In this document: positions 7,939 through 16,602 of the stretch, piece after piece
How the letters are laid out: every line of letters begins with the position of its first letter
How positions within the stretch are numbered: position 1 is the first letter of the stretch
Notes under the pieces: generated by a model
The model's database searches: none
Told to the model about the DNA's origin: nothing
Seen by the model: only the letters and a program-made list of their open reading frames with translations
DNA from: Nioella halotolerans
GTDB lineage: Bacteria; Pseudomonadota; Alphaproteobacteria; Rhodobacterales; Rhodobacteraceae
Direction of reading: 5' to 3'
DNA: 64,000 nt
NCBI GenBank assembly: GCA_003428585.1
Contig: QVQC01000076.1
Location: 1-64,000, forward strand
Program-made: the position numbers and the translations under genes

Positions 7939-9636
7939 TCAGCCCCCCGTCACGATCACGGACTGGTTGGGCGGGATATCCACGGTGCCGTGCCGGGTGA
8001 TGTAGCTCTCCGCCACGTCCCAGATCGGCGGGCCCTCGGTGCCCTCGTTCACGCTGGCCCAGCCGGCAACCGTGTAGGTCGTGCCCGGGTCGATCCGTTC
8101 GCCCGTGCGCAGCAGCGTCATCTCGCTGATGCGGCTGCCCTGTGGCTGGTTGATGTCGATGCGGTAGCCCATCCCGCCAACACGCACCATGTCACCGCCC
8201 TGCTGGTAGTAAGGGTCAGTGTTGAACAGGTTGTCGGCCACGTCTTCCATCACCAGATGCAGCGTTTCGCCGGTCATCTCGGAGCGGTAGCATTCCGGGT
8301 AGCTCATCGCCGTGGCGCTGAACAGATCCTCGCGGGTGATGTCATGGCCCGCCGGCACCGAGGTGCCCCAGCGGAAGCCGGGCGACAGCGCGATATCGGC
8401 CTCGCGTTCCTCGATCATCGCCTGGCACAGCAGGTCATCCCATGTGCCGTTGAAGTTGCCGCGGCGGTAGAGCGTGTTGACCGTGCTGCCCAGAACCTCG
8501 CCAAGCTCCGCCGCGTAAGGCGCGCGTTCCGCCTCGATCAGCGCGGCCATGTCCGCATCGGGGGTGATCACGTCCGAGAAGACCGGGATCAACCGGTAGC
8601 CGTAGTCGCGCACCGCGCCGTCCTGCACGTCGAGATCGACACGGCTGACGAACTTGCCGTGGCTGCCCGAGGCGATGACAAGCGTGTCGTTGACGATCAC
8701 CGGTTCGGGCAGCGCGTCATGCGTGTGACCGGTCAGGATCACATCGATCCCGTCCACCCGGCCGGCCAGCTTGCGGTCGACATCGAAACCGTTATGCGAC
8801 AGCAGCACCACCACCTCGGCCCCGGCCGCGCGCGCCTGCCCGACCACGTCCGCCATGCGGTTTTCGCGGATGCCGAAGCTGAGATCGGGGAACATCCAGC
8901 CGGGATTGGCGATCGGCATGTAGGGGAAGGCCTGCCCGATGACAGCGATGCTGGTGCCATTGCGTTCGAACATACGGTAGGGTTCGTAGGCCGGCTCATC
9001 CCACATCGAGTCGAAGATATTGGCGCCGAGGAAGGGGAAATTCAGTTCATTCTCGACGATTTCGGTCACCCGGTCGATGCCGAGGGTAAATTCCCAGTGC
9101 GAGGTCATCGCCTCAACGCCGAGCGCATTCATCAGCCGCACCATGTCGCCGCCATCGGTGCGCAACGCGGTCAGGCTGCCCTGCCACGTATCGCCGCCAT
9201 CCAGCAGCAGAGCGCCGGGGCGTTCGGCACGGATGTGGTTCACCACGGTGGCGATCCGGTCGAGCCCGCCCATGCGACCGTATTGCGCCGCGAGCGCCTC
9301 GAAATCGGTGTTGGTCAGCGCATACGCCCGCGGGCTGCCCGGTTCGATGTCATACAGGTCCAGGAAATCCGTGCCGGTCACGTGCGGCGGCAGCCCTTGC
9401 ACCTCGCCGACGCCGAGATTGATGCCCGGTTCGCGGAAATAGATCGGTTTCACCTCGGCATGCAGGTCGGTGACATGGATCAGCGTGACATTGCCCACCG
9501 GGTCCATGTTGAGCAGGTCGTCCTGGCTCATCAGGCGCTGTTGCGCGGCAAGACGGCCCCAGATCCCGGTGCCCGAGGCCCCGAGGATGGCGGAAGCGGC
9601 AACAGAAGCCTGCAGGAATTCGCGGCGGGATATCAT
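7939..9636 (-). CDS. soxB: Thiosulfohydrolase SoxB
   Basis: A dimanganese enzyme of the 5'-nucleotidase/metallophosphatase family that hydrolyses the terminal sulfonate of SoxY-S-S-SO3 to release sulfate in the periplasm. 565 residues with a Tat signal (SRREFLQASVAASAILG). Metal-binding motifs appear in order: VTDLHAE, LLDGGDTWQGS, LLSHNGFDVD and LTGHTHD. The C-terminal 5'-nucleotidase domain is present (MTGETLHLVMEDVADN). soxB is the standard marker gene for this pathway. The 89-bp gap from soxA contains a small GC hairpin at 9676-9694 (CCCGGCC/GGCCGGG). Confidence 0.97.
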   Translation of the reverse strand: MISRREFLQASVAASAILGASGTGIWGRLAAQQRLMSQDDLLNMDPVGNVTLIHVTDLHAEVKPIYFREPGINLGVGEVQGLPPHVTGTDFLDLYDIEPGSPRAYALTNTDFEALAAQYGRMGGLDRIATVVNHIRAERPGALLLDGGDTWQGSLTALRTDGGDMVRLMNALGVEAMTSHWEFTLGIDRVTEIVENELNFPFLGANIFDSMWDEPAYEPYRMFERNGTSIAVIGQAFPYMPIANPGWMFPDLSFGIRENRMADVVGQARAAGAEVVVLLSHNGFDVDRKLAGRVDGIDVILTGHTHDALPEPVIVNDTLVIASGSHGKFVSRVDLDVQDGAVRDYGYRLIPVFSDVITPDADMAALIEAERAPYAAELGEVLGSTVNTLYRRGNFNGTWDDLLCQAMIEEREADIALSPGFRWGTSVPAGHDITREDLFSATAMSYPECYRSEMTGETLHLVMEDVADNLFNTDPYYQQGGDMVRVGGMGYRIDINQPQGSRISEMTLLRTGERIDPGTTYTVAGWASVNEGTEGPPIWDVAESYITRHGTVDIPPNQSVIVTGG

Positions 9637-9725
9637 CTCTGGTCTATCCGTTTTTGAAGCACAGGAGGGGCGTCCCCCGGCCACGCGGGCCGGGAGGCGG
9701 AGTGTCTTGTCAGGCCCGGATCAGG

Positions 9726-10574
9726 TCAGTTGCGCACCGAGGGCGATTCAACGGACAGGCCGGCCCCGCGCGAGGCCACGTAGAGTTCCAGCGCGGTCAA
9801 CTCATCGGAACCGCGCGCGAAGGTTTCGGCACGCGTGTCACTGATGCAGCCCCGAAGGCGCCGGTGGATGGATCCGACGCCCGCCCATTTCAGCCGGTAG
9901 ACGGGGAAGCCGTTGACATGCCCCTGGCTGAGATGGTCGGCCCGCAGCATGTTGCCGTAATTGTCCTCGTGACAATTGGCGCAGGACAGGTTCAGCTGCC
10001 CGTAGCGGGTGTAATACATCTCGCGCCCCTGTTCCCAGTACTCGGCGGCCTCGCCGTCGATCTGGACATCCACGGGCATGCCGCGCGACTGGTAGGAAAT
10101 CATCGACGTCATGTTGAGCATGTCGGCGCTTTCCCACCCCCATGCCTCAGCGCCCATGCGTTCGGTGCGGCAATTGTTGATGTAGTCTTCCATCGCCCAC
10201 AGCTCGCCATCGGCATTGACCTGTGGCATCCGGGTGCGAACGCCGGCCATCGACTCCGCGTCGTCATGGCACGAGGCGCAGGATTGCCCCTCGCTGCCAT
10301 CGACATTGGTCCATTCCTCCAGACCGCCATCCACGTAGAGCATCCCCGGATTGTCGAAGTCATCCATCTGGACGGCCTGCGTCTCCGCGGATCGGAACAG
10401 CCAGCCGGAGCTGATCTCGCTGATATAGTCCATGTGCTCCGGTGCCTCGGTGCGGGTGACGAATACCTCGCCGTCAATCACCAGCTCGGCGCTTTCGTCG
10501 CCCAGCGCCGGCACCACCATCACGGTGCCGGCCAGAAGCGCGGCCATCGTCGCCTTGCGTGCAGTTCCTGGCAT
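9726..10574 (-). CDS. soxA: L-cysteine S-thiosulfotransferase subunit SoxA
   Basis: Catalytic cytochrome of SoxAX, which oxidatively couples thiosulfate to the SoxY cysteine to start the Sox cycle. 282 residues with a Sec signal (about residues 1-25, ending VVPALGD). It is the dihaem form: CASCH at 99-103 and CANCH at 198-202. The active-site cysteine that carries the persulfide haem ligand is C243 in HRRLRGCISDTRAE. Type-I SoxA binds two haems but only the C-terminal one is catalytic. It follows soxZ by 38 bp. Confidence 0.96.
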   Translation of the reverse strand: MPGTARKATMAALLAGTVMVVPALGDESAELVIDGEVFVTRTEAPEHMDYISEISSGWLFRSAETQAVQMDDFDNPGMLYVDGGLEEWTNVDGSEGQSCASCHDDAESMAGVRTRMPQVNADGELWAMEDYINNCRTERMGAEAWGWESADMLNMTSMISYQSRGMPVDVQIDGEAAEYWEQGREMYYTRYGQLNLSCANCHEDNYGNMLRADHLSQGHVNGFPVYRLKWAGVGSIHRRLRGCISDTRAETFARGSDELTALELYVASRGAGLSVESPSVRN

Positions 10575-10612
10575 CTTGGTCCTCCCCTCGTTGTTCCCTG
10601 GATGCCGGACGA

Positions 10613-10936
10613 TCAGAAGCTTTGTTCGTCGGTCGCCGTGTAGACGTCGCCGTCGTCGTCATACCAGGTAAAGGTGAATGAGCCGGGTTCGGGCACGGTT
10701 GCGTCGAACTCGAAATAAGGGTTGGTGGAGATCGCGCCATGCATCTCCACGTCGAGCACCATCTCGCCGTTATACTCGGCGGTGAACCGGTTGATGATGT
10801 GGCGCGGGATCAGCTCTCCATCGCCATCGCGGCGAAAGCCCGATTCCATCGGGTGGCTGATCAAGGTCTTGACTTCGACAATGTCACCGGCTTCGGCTGC
10901 ACTGTCGACACGAACACGGGGGCGTACACCTTCCAT
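10613..10936 (-). CDS. soxZ: Sulfur carrier partner SoxZ
   Basis: Structural partner of SoxY in the periplasmic SoxYZ carrier on which all pathway intermediates ride. 107 residues with no signal peptide, as expected: SoxZ is co-exported with Tat-dependent SoxY. The immunoglobulin-like fold is suggested by alternating strands, with family landmarks ISHPMESGFRRD, NRFTAEYNGE and FEFDATVPEPG. It begins 24 bp after soxY ends, and full length matches the family. Confidence 0.96.
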   Translation of the reverse strand: MEGVRPRVRVDSAAEAGDIVEVKTLISHPMESGFRRDGDGELIPRHIINRFTAEYNGEMVLDVEMHGAISTNPYFEFDATVPEPGSFTFTWYDDDGDVYTATDEQSF

Positions 10937-10960
10937 GGGTCTTGTTCCTCCTTCTTTCGC

Positions 10961-11383
10961 TCAGCCGCCGCAGCCGCCGATGGTGACTTTCACTTCCTGC
11001 GCGGCCATCTGGTAGCTGCCGTCGGCCATCTCGGCCATGACGACGATGTCCTGTGTCTCTGCAAGGCGGATCCGGGTCGAGCCACGCGACACCGCGGACA
11101 GCGGGCCGAAGGCGAAGGTCACGACATCGGGGTTCGGGTTGCCGGCCGCGAAGATGATGATGCGCGCGGCGCCCTCTGCTTCGACCTCGACCGGCACTGT
11201 GTTGCCGTTCTCGGCAATCTCCGGCGCGGTGATGATCACCCCGCCCTCGGTCGCCTCCGCGCCGCCGGTGAAGGCCGCGATCGCCTCGTCGAGCGATTGG
11301 GCCGAGGCCGAGCGCGGCAGGATTCCCGCCACCGCTGCGGCACTGAGCGCCGTGATCAGCGCCTGTCTGCGCGTCAGGTTCAT
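10961..11383 (-). CDS. soxY: Sulfur carrier protein SoxY
   Basis: Covalent carrier of the Sox pathway: thiosulfate-derived sulfur is bound to the single cysteine of the C-terminal swinging arm. The protein ends exactly in GGCGG, the hallmark carrier motif. The start chosen (MNLTRRQALI) has AGGAGG 8 bp upstream; an ATG two codons earlier is too close to it. 140 residues with a Tat signal (LTRRQALITALSAAA) that exports the SoxYZ pair together. It lies 38 bp after soxX in the usual X-Y-Z-A order. Confidence 0.97.
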   Translation of the reverse strand: MNLTRRQALITALSAAAVAGILPRSASAQSLDEAIAAFTGGAEATEGGVIITAPEIAENGNTVPVEVEAEGAARIIIFAAGNPNPDVVTFAFGPLSAVSRGSTRIRLAETQDIVVMAEMADGSYQMAAQEVKVTIGGCGG

Positions 11384-11421
11384 TGTCATCTCCTCCTGAA
11401 TATCCTGTCTGTCTTTCCGGC

Positions 11422-11880
11422 TCAGTCCTGCAACGTCATCAGGTAGGCGACAACGTCTTCCACCTGCTGCGCGGTCAGGATCGTCTCGCCGATCAAGTCT
11501 TCGCGTGTGTTGATGAAGCCTGCGTTCTCGTAGAAGGCCGGCATGATGGTGTCGGGAAAGATGTTCTTCGAGTTCACGATGATCCCGCGCAGGTCCGCCT
11601 CGGACCACCGGTCCCCCACCCCGTCGAGCATCGGACCGACCTCGCCGTGAAACGGTTGGTCCGACATTTCGGAATTCTCGTGGCAGGCAAGGCAATTGCC
11701 AAGGCCGCGGTTTATGAAGGCCTCGCGCCCGGCCGCCGAATCCCCCGGAACCCCGGTCAGCGAGGTTTCGACCTCCCCATATTCCCCGAAAACGACGTCC
11801 CCCGGCGCCACCACATCGGCAAGGGCCGGGGCCGCTGCCATAAACGCGCTGGCTGCTAGAGCTGCTGGTTTCACGTCCAT
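11422..11880 (-). CDS. soxX: SoxAX cytochrome subunit SoxX
   Basis: Small monohaem electron-transfer subunit of SoxAX. 152 residues, Sec signal (PAALAASAFMAAAPALAD), one haem site CLACH, and a distal PDTIMPAFYE segment likely supplying the methionine haem ligand. GGGAGG lies almost against the ATG, so a GTG two codons in is an alternative start that leaves the signal intact. First gene of the soxXYZABCDEF unit; the gap in front has ATTC/GAAT half-sites proposed as the second SoxR operator. Confidence 0.95.
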   Translation of the reverse strand: MDVKPAALAASAFMAAAPALADVVAPGDVVFGEYGEVETSLTGVPGDSAAGREAFINRGLGNCLACHENSEMSDQPFHGEVGPMLDGVGDRWSEADLRGIIVNSKNIFPDTIMPAFYENAGFINTREDLIGETILTAQQVEDVVAYLMTLQD

Positions 11881-11924
11881 TCCTCCCGTTTGTATTCTTC
11901 TGTCTACCGTAGGGCCCGCGAGGG

Positions 11925-11957
11925 ATTCATTGCAACATAAAATTCGAATTTGTGAAT
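11925..11957. promoter_or_regulatory. Candidate SoxR operator upstream of soxX
   Basis: An AT-rich island in the soxW-soxX gap contains ATTCAT (11925-11930), the palindrome AATTCGAATT (11941-11950) and TGTGAAT (11951-11957). TGTGAAT is identical to one arm of the perfect inverted repeat between soxV and soxS. In Pseudaminobacter the SoxR repressor binds both the soxS-soxV and soxW-soxX gaps, and this site is in the equivalent place. Arm spacing is less regular than in the other copy. Confidence 0.55.
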
Positions 11958-11985
11958 TTATATACCGCTCCTCGCGTCCCACCCA

Positions 11986-12570
11986 TCACTCCATCACGCC
12001 CATTTCTTCAAGCATTCTAGCATGATAGCGCTGGAACCCTTCGTCCTCCTCGTAGCCGCGTTCCTGCACCCAGGTGAGCATGTTGAACGTCGTCCAGCCG
12101 CCAAACGCCCCCGGCATGGTGGCCACCGCGGCCTGTTGCGCGGTCTGATCGGGGCCCACCTCCTCCGGCAGGAACATCAACGTCGGCGTGAACAGGATCC
12201 CCCAGCGGCGGGCGATGTCGCGCTCGCTCATCGCTTCGCCGTCGAAATCGGTCACTTCTAGACTGCCGTGCAGGTTCAGCCGGACGACGAAAAACGCGTC
12301 GTCAAGCATCGTCGCGATATCCTCGCGCGGGAACACGTTTTCGTGCATGTCGCGGCAATAGATGCAGCCGCGCTGCTCGAAAAGGATCAACAGGCGCTGA
12401 TCGTTGGCGTTCGCATCCGCGAGGTCTTCGCGCAGGTCGAGGAAGGTTTCCTCGACCCACGGCGCGACATGCAGCCCGTTATCGTCAAGCTCCGCCAGCG
12501 CCGGCGCCGGCGCGGTCATTGCAAGGCCAAGCGCCAGACCGCTCGCCAGCCGGGTGAATGCGTGGGTCAA
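11986..12570 (-). CDS. soxW: Periplasmic thioredoxin SoxW
   Basis: A thioredoxin-fold protein of 194 residues with a Sec signal ending near APALAELDD. The redox motif is GCIYCRDMH (about residues 68-76), and the cis-proline region is LFTPTLMFL. SoxW receives electrons from the membrane protein SoxV and is thought to keep the SoxYZ cysteine reduced and active. It lies 22 bp after soxV, matching the soxVW pair of Paracoccus. Confidence 0.92.
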   Translation of the reverse strand: MTHAFTRLASGLALGLAMTAPAPALAELDDNGLHVAPWVEETFLDLREDLADANANDQRLLILFEQRGCIYCRDMHENVFPREDIATMLDDAFFVVRLNLHGSLEVTDFDGEAMSERDIARRWGILFTPTLMFLPEEVGPDQTAQQAAVATMPGAFGGWTTFNMLTWVQERGYEEDEGFQRYHARMLEEMGVME

Positions 12571-12592
12571 GATACGGTCCTCCTTCTATACG

Positions 12593-13330
12593 TCATCCGA
12601 TCCCCGACCAGTCGGGGCCATAATCCAGCATCCATTGCGCGATCACATTGATCGAATCGGTCCCGATCAGCACCGCGAAAATGATCAGCAGCACGCCCAT
12701 GCCCTTTTCCACCGTGCCCATGTGTCGCCGAAAGCGCTGCATCCAGTTCATGAACGGCCCCACGAAGGCGGCGGCGACGACGAAGGGCAGCGTCATGCCC
12801 AGCCCGTAGACCATCAACAAGAGCGCCCCCTGGCTGGCGGTCCCGGCATCGGCGGCGGTGAACAGGATCGCGGCCAGCACCGGCCCGACGCAGGGCGTCC
12901 AGCCGAAGGCGAAGGCGAGACCGATAAGGTAAGCCCCGATCACACCCTTGCCGCGCTCCATCGCGCCATCGGCGCGGATCTGGCGGTAGAGGATCGGGAT
13001 GCGGACAACCCCGAGGAAATGCAGCCCCATGGCAAGGATGATCGCCGCCGCGATCCAGCGCAGCACCGGCATCGCGTCGCGCACCGCCTGCCCGAAGCTG
13101 GACGCAGCCATGCCAAGCGCCATGAAAATGGTCAGGATCCCGAGGCTGAAGGCAATCGCCGGCAGGATCGCCTTGCGGCTGGCCCCGCGGTTGTCGCGGG
13201 CGGCGATGACCTCGTCGGCGCTCATCCCCGCCAGGTAGGACAGGTAGAAGGGCACGATCGGCAGGATGCAGGGCGACAGGAAAGACAGAAGACCGGCCAG
13301 CGCGGCAGCGCCGAAGCTGATGTCGAACAT
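12593..13330 (-). CDS. soxV: CcdA/DsbD-type thiol transporter SoxV
   Basis: An inner-membrane thiol-disulfide transporter that moves reducing power from cytosolic thioredoxin to periplasmic SoxW. 245 residues with about six membrane helices. The paired redox cysteines of the CcdA family are in LSFLSPCILPIVPFYLSY and AFGWTPCVGPVLAAIL. The start chosen has GGGGAGGG upstream. A longer reading begins inside the soxV-soxS operator palindrome and is unlikely. It is divergent from soxS. Confidence 0.92.
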   Translation of the reverse strand: MFDISFGAAALAGLLSFLSPCILPIVPFYLSYLAGMSADEVIAARDNRGASRKAILPAIAFSLGILTIFMALGMAASSFGQAVRDAMPVLRWIAAAIILAMGLHFLGVVRIPILYRQIRADGAMERGKGVIGAYLIGLAFAFGWTPCVGPVLAAILFTAADAGTASQGALLLMVYGLGMTLPFVVAAAFVGPFMNWMQRFRRHMGTVEKGMGVLLIIFAVLIGTDSINVIAQWMLDYGPDWSGIG

Positions 13331-13365
13331 GCACGCGCCCTCCCCTGTACTTGCCACATTCATAT

Positions 13366-13387
13366 ATTCACAATACATTATGTGAAT
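13366..13387. promoter_or_regulatory. SoxR operator palindrome between soxV and soxS
   Basis: A perfect inverted repeat with arms ATTCACA (13366-13372) and TGTGAAT (13381-13387) separated by 8 bp, in the 75-bp gap between divergent soxV and soxS. An extra ATTCAT lies just upstream. This matches where SoxR, an ArsR-family repressor, represses both directions in related sox clusters. It begins 18 bp upstream of the soxS ATG region, so binding would overlap both promoters. Confidence 0.7.
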
Positions 13388-13405
13388 GGCCCGTCAATCG
13401 CGAGT

Positions 13406-13789
13406 ATGCCGATGAATGCAGCGATCACCCGCCTTGCCGCCGTGCTGCTCCTTGCCATTGCGGGGCCGACCATTGCCGAAACGCGGCTGGTGATGGTGGA
13501 ACAGGACGGCTGCAACTACTGCGCGCGCTGGCACGACCAGATCGCCCCGATCTACCCGCGCACGGACTATGCCGAGGCCGCGCCGCTCCGCGTCATGGAT
13601 ATCGACGACCTGCCCGGCGATCTTGCGCTGGAGGGCCGCGTCGTTTTCACGCCGACTTTCCTTCTGATCGTGGACGGCGCCGAAATCGCCCGCGCCGAGG
13701 GCTACGCGGGAGAGGAGCTTTTCTGGATGCACATGGAGCTTCTCCGCCGCCGACTGGCAGCCCATCAATCCAGCGACCCGACGCAATGA
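13406..13789 (+). CDS. soxS: Thioredoxin-like protein SoxS
   Basis: A 127-residue periplasmic thioredoxin-family protein with a short Sec signal (LAAVLLLAIAGPTIAE) and the redox motif CNYCARWH at residues 36-43. The cis-proline segment is VVFTPTFLLIVDG. In Paracoccus SoxS is needed for full expression or reductive activation of the Sox system, acting on the carrier cysteine. A second in-frame ATG 6 bp on is possible as the start. It is divergent from soxV and shares its operator, followed 203 bp later by soxR. Confidence 0.9.
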   Translation: MPMNAAITRLAAVLLLAIAGPTIAETRLVMVEQDGCNYCARWHDQIAPIYPRTDYAEAAPLRVMDIDDLPGDLALEGRVVFTPTFLLIVDGAEIARAEGYAGEELFWMHMELLRRRLAAHQSSDPTQ

Positions 13790-13992
13790 CCGCGCGTGGC
13801 CCGGTCTGGCCTTTCGCGCGCGACCGGGTCGTGCACATCGTTGCCGGGGTGCGCGCGATCTCTGCGCAAACGGGCGTATACCCGCCGTCAACCCTTCAAA
13901 AAGCTGGACTATTCCCCCGCCGTGGGTCCATAAGCCCCGCGACAGCGGCCGCAATGCCGCGCTACCTAATCTAACGAGACGGACGGTGGGAA

Positions 13993-14340
13993 ATGGGTCT
14001 GCCGGCGCGGCTTACGGACCTTGAGAAGGACGAGATGGAGCGGCTTGTCGTCAATGCGACGGAGGCCGCCCAATTCCTCAAGGCGTTCAGCCACGAGGGG
14101 CGCCTGCTGATCCTGTGCTATCTGGCGGCAGGCGAGAAATCGGTGACCGAACTGGAGCAGTTGCTGCACGCCCGGCAGGCCGCGGTGTCGCAGCAACTCG
14201 CGCGGTTGCGGCTGGAGGGGCTGGTCAGCGCAAGGCGCGACGGCAAGACGATCTGGTACAGCCTCGCCGACGACCGCGCGATGAGAATTCTTGAACTTGT
14301 CTACGAGATGTTCTGTAATCCCGATGAGCCAGCCGTCTGA
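13993..14340 (+). CDS. soxR: ArsR-family persulfide-responsive repressor SoxR
   Basis: A 115-residue winged-helix repressor of the ArsR/SqrR/BigR group. The recognition helix lies in HARQAAVSQQLARLRLEG, followed by the wing SARRDGKTIWYS. The only two cysteines are C42 (LLILCYLAA) and C108 (YEMFCNPDE), the spacing of the persulfide-sensing pair in SqrR, where a polysulfide bridge lowers DNA affinity. This predicts derepression of sox by reactive sulfur. GGTGGG sits just before the ATG. It is not the redox regulator SoxR of enterobacteria. Confidence 0.92.
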   Translation: MGLPARLTDLEKDEMERLVVNATEAAQFLKAFSHEGRLLILCYLAAGEKSVTELEQLLHARQAAVSQQLARLRLEGLVSARRDGKTIWYSLADDRAMRILELVYEMFCNPDEPAV

Positions 14341-14374
14341 CACGAGGACGGCGGTGCGTTGGGGAGGACGCATC

Positions 14375-15427
14375 ATGCCAGACATCAGCGACGCGGTGCT
14401 TGCCGCGCTTATCGGCCTTGCCACCGGGGTCATCCTCGGCCTCGCCTCGCGGCTTGGCAAGTTCTGCACGCTCGCCGCGATCGAGGACGCCACCTATGGC
14501 GGCAACGGCATCCGCCTGCGCATGTGGGGCATCGCGCTTGGCGTTGCCATCCTGTTCAGCCATCTGGCGATGACCACGGGCCTGCTCGACACCGCCGCCG
14601 TCTTCTACCTGTCGAACTGGTCGATCGCGGGCGCCGTCATCGGCGGTCTGCTGTTCGGGGTCGGCATGGCGCTGGCGGGCAATTGCGGCTTTGGCGCGCT
14701 GGCCCGGATCGGCGGCGGCGATTTCCGGTCGGGGGTCGTCGTCGTGACCATGGGGATCATGGCCTATGCCACGATCTCCGGCCCGCTTGCCCCGTTGCGG
14801 ATCGCCCTGCTGCCAAGCGCCAGCAGTTTCGAGCCGGCCGGCTACAGCCTTGCCTTCGCCGAGGCGACGGGCGTGCCGGCGCTGGCCTTCGCGGTGCTTG
14901 TCGCGCTGGCGCTGGTCTTCGTCGCCATCCGCGGCACCGCGTGGCCAGAGATGCGCGGCCCGGCGCTTTGGGCGGCGCTTGTCGGACTGACCATCGCCGG
15001 CACATGGGTGGCGATGCAATGGCTGCATTTCGAAAGCTTCGAGGCCATTCCCGTCGCCGATCACAGCTTTGCCGCGCCGATCGGCGAGACCATCCTTTAC
15101 GTCATGACCTCCACCGGATCGGGCCTCTCCTTCGGTATCGGATCGGTCCTCGGCGTGGTGATCGGCGCCTTTCTCGGCAGCACGCGGCTGGGCCATTTCC
15201 GCTGGGAAGCCTGCGACGACGCGCGCGAACTTGGCCGCCAGTTGATCGGCGCCTCGATGATGGGAATCGGCGCCGTGCTGGCGGGGGGCTGTTCCATCGG
15301 TCAGGGGCTGTCGGCCTTCTCGGTGCTTGGCTTCAGCGCCCCCGTCGCCCTGCTGAGCATTTATATCGGCGCGCGTCTGGGGCTGCATGTGCTGATCTAC
15401 GGGCAGAGCTTTCGCAACGCCGATTGA
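14375..15427 (+). CDS. soxT: YeeE/YedE-family sulfur transporter SoxT
   Basis: A polytopic inner-membrane protein of 350 residues with about nine or ten hydrophobic segments. YeeE/YedE family landmarks are GKFCTLAAIED near the N-terminus, LAGNCGFGALARIGGGD in the middle and AGGCSIGQGLSAFS near the C-terminus. The conserved cysteines in these repeats conduct thiosulfate in the family member TsuA (YeeE). GGAGG lies about 8 bp before the start, and soxR ends 34 bp upstream, so soxR-soxT are probably co-transcribed. Likely import of thiosulfate or another sulfur species, perhaps to signal to SoxR; the substrate is inferred. Confidence 0.85.
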   Translation: MPDISDAVLAALIGLATGVILGLASRLGKFCTLAAIEDATYGGNGIRLRMWGIALGVAILFSHLAMTTGLLDTAAVFYLSNWSIAGAVIGGLLFGVGMALAGNCGFGALARIGGGDFRSGVVVVTMGIMAYATISGPLAPLRIALLPSASSFEPAGYSLAFAEATGVPALAFAVLVALALVFVAIRGTAWPEMRGPALWAALVGLTIAGTWVAMQWLHFESFEAIPVADHSFAAPIGETILYVMTSTGSGLSFGIGSVLGVVIGAFLGSTRLGHFRWEACDDARELGRQLIGASMMGIGAVLAGGCSIGQGLSAFSVLGFSAPVALLSIYIGARLGLHVLIYGQSFRNAD

Positions 15428-15512
15428 CCGCGATCCGCCCGACGGATGCCTTTGAAATGCCCGGAAGATCGGCCTAGGCTGCCGCAATCACGGGCAACTG
15501 GGGCCGCACGCC

Positions 15513-16586
15513 ATGGCCAACGACCGGAACACCGACCGCCGCGGCACTTTTGTCGTGCTCGCAATGCTGGCCTGGCTGATCGGCGCCGCGCCGCATCTGG
15601 CGGGCTGGGCCCTGTCCGGCCTGCCACCTGACGCGCTGGTCTGGAACATGACCCATTACCACGTCAGCTACCAGGAATTCGGCTTTCTGCGCCGCGGGCT
15701 GATCGGGTCGCTGATGGCGCCGGTCTTCGCGCCGCTGCCCGATGGTGGCATGGCGGAATACGGCATCCTGCTGGGCATCGACGCGGGCCTTTGTCTGGCG
15801 TTGGCGATCCTGGCCGCACGGCTGTTCTTGCCGGTGGGCCATGCCGCGCCGGGGCAGCGGTTCTTCGCCGCCGCCATCCTCATCGCGCCCGTTGGCATGA
15901 TGCAACTGGGATACGACGCCGGGCGGCTCGACCATTTGAATTTCGTGCTGCTTGCCATCGCCGCCCGGGCCGTGCTGGGCGGGCGGATCTGGCTGGCCAC
16001 GCTGCTTATGGTGGTCGCGCTTCTGGTGCACGAGGCGGTGCTGTTCTACGGCGTCCCCGTCATCGTGGCGCTGGCGCTGCACCGCTCGACGGCCGCGGCC
16101 GCCACCATCGCGCTGCCCGCGCTTGCGACCGCCGCGGCGTTGGTCGCATGGGGCGGCACGCAGGCCGACATTGCCACCGCCCTGCCGGCGGACGTGGCGC
16201 TTGCCGCCTCGGTCTGGACCCGCGACATGCTGGAACCGGCGCGGGGCTTTCCAGCCTCGCATTACGTCATCGCAACCTACATGGCGCTGCTGCCGCTTTT
16301 CCTGCTGCACCGCCATTACCGGTTGAACGGCGCCGCGCCGGACCTTTTGCTGGTCGCGCCGGTGGCGACACTCGCGCTTTTCGTGCTTGGCGTCGATTAC
16401 GGACGCTGGGCGCATTGCGTCTTCGTTTCGGTCCTGTTGGTGCTGGCCGCGGCCCCGGCGCTGGGCCGCAGCCGGGGCGCAGATCTCGCGCCCCTGCCGG
16501 TGCGGCTCGCGATCCTGCCGTGGCTTTTGCCACTCGGCCCCATCGGCGTCGCCGTGCTTTACCCGTTCCTGCCGTGGATCATCTGA
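15513..16586 (+). CDS. Polytopic membrane protein, unknown function
   Basis: A 357-residue integral membrane protein with roughly eight to ten hydrophobic helices. Polar motifs stand out among the helices: VSYQEFGFLRRGLIGSL, GYDAGRLDHLNF, LVHEAVLFYGVP and GVDYGRWAHC. Charged residues within or near membrane segments resemble enzymes or transferases acting on lipid-linked substrates, but I do not recognise the family with confidence. It is 85 bp after soxT and converges with alaX 16 bp away. Not obviously sulfur-related. Confidence 0.75.
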   Translation: MANDRNTDRRGTFVVLAMLAWLIGAAPHLAGWALSGLPPDALVWNMTHYHVSYQEFGFLRRGLIGSLMAPVFAPLPDGGMAEYGILLGIDAGLCLALAILAARLFLPVGHAAPGQRFFAAAILIAPVGMMQLGYDAGRLDHLNFVLLAIAARAVLGGRIWLATLLMVVALLVHEAVLFYGVPVIVALALHRSTAAAATIALPALATAAALVAWGGTQADIATALPADVALAASVWTRDMLEPARGFPASHYVIATYMALLPLFLLHRHYRLNGAAPDLLLVAPVATLALFVLGVDYGRWAHCVFVSVLLVLAAAPALGRSRGADLAPLPVRLAILPWLLPLGPIGVAVLYPFLPWII

Positions 16587-16602
16587 TCGCGGGGGTGCCG
16601 GC

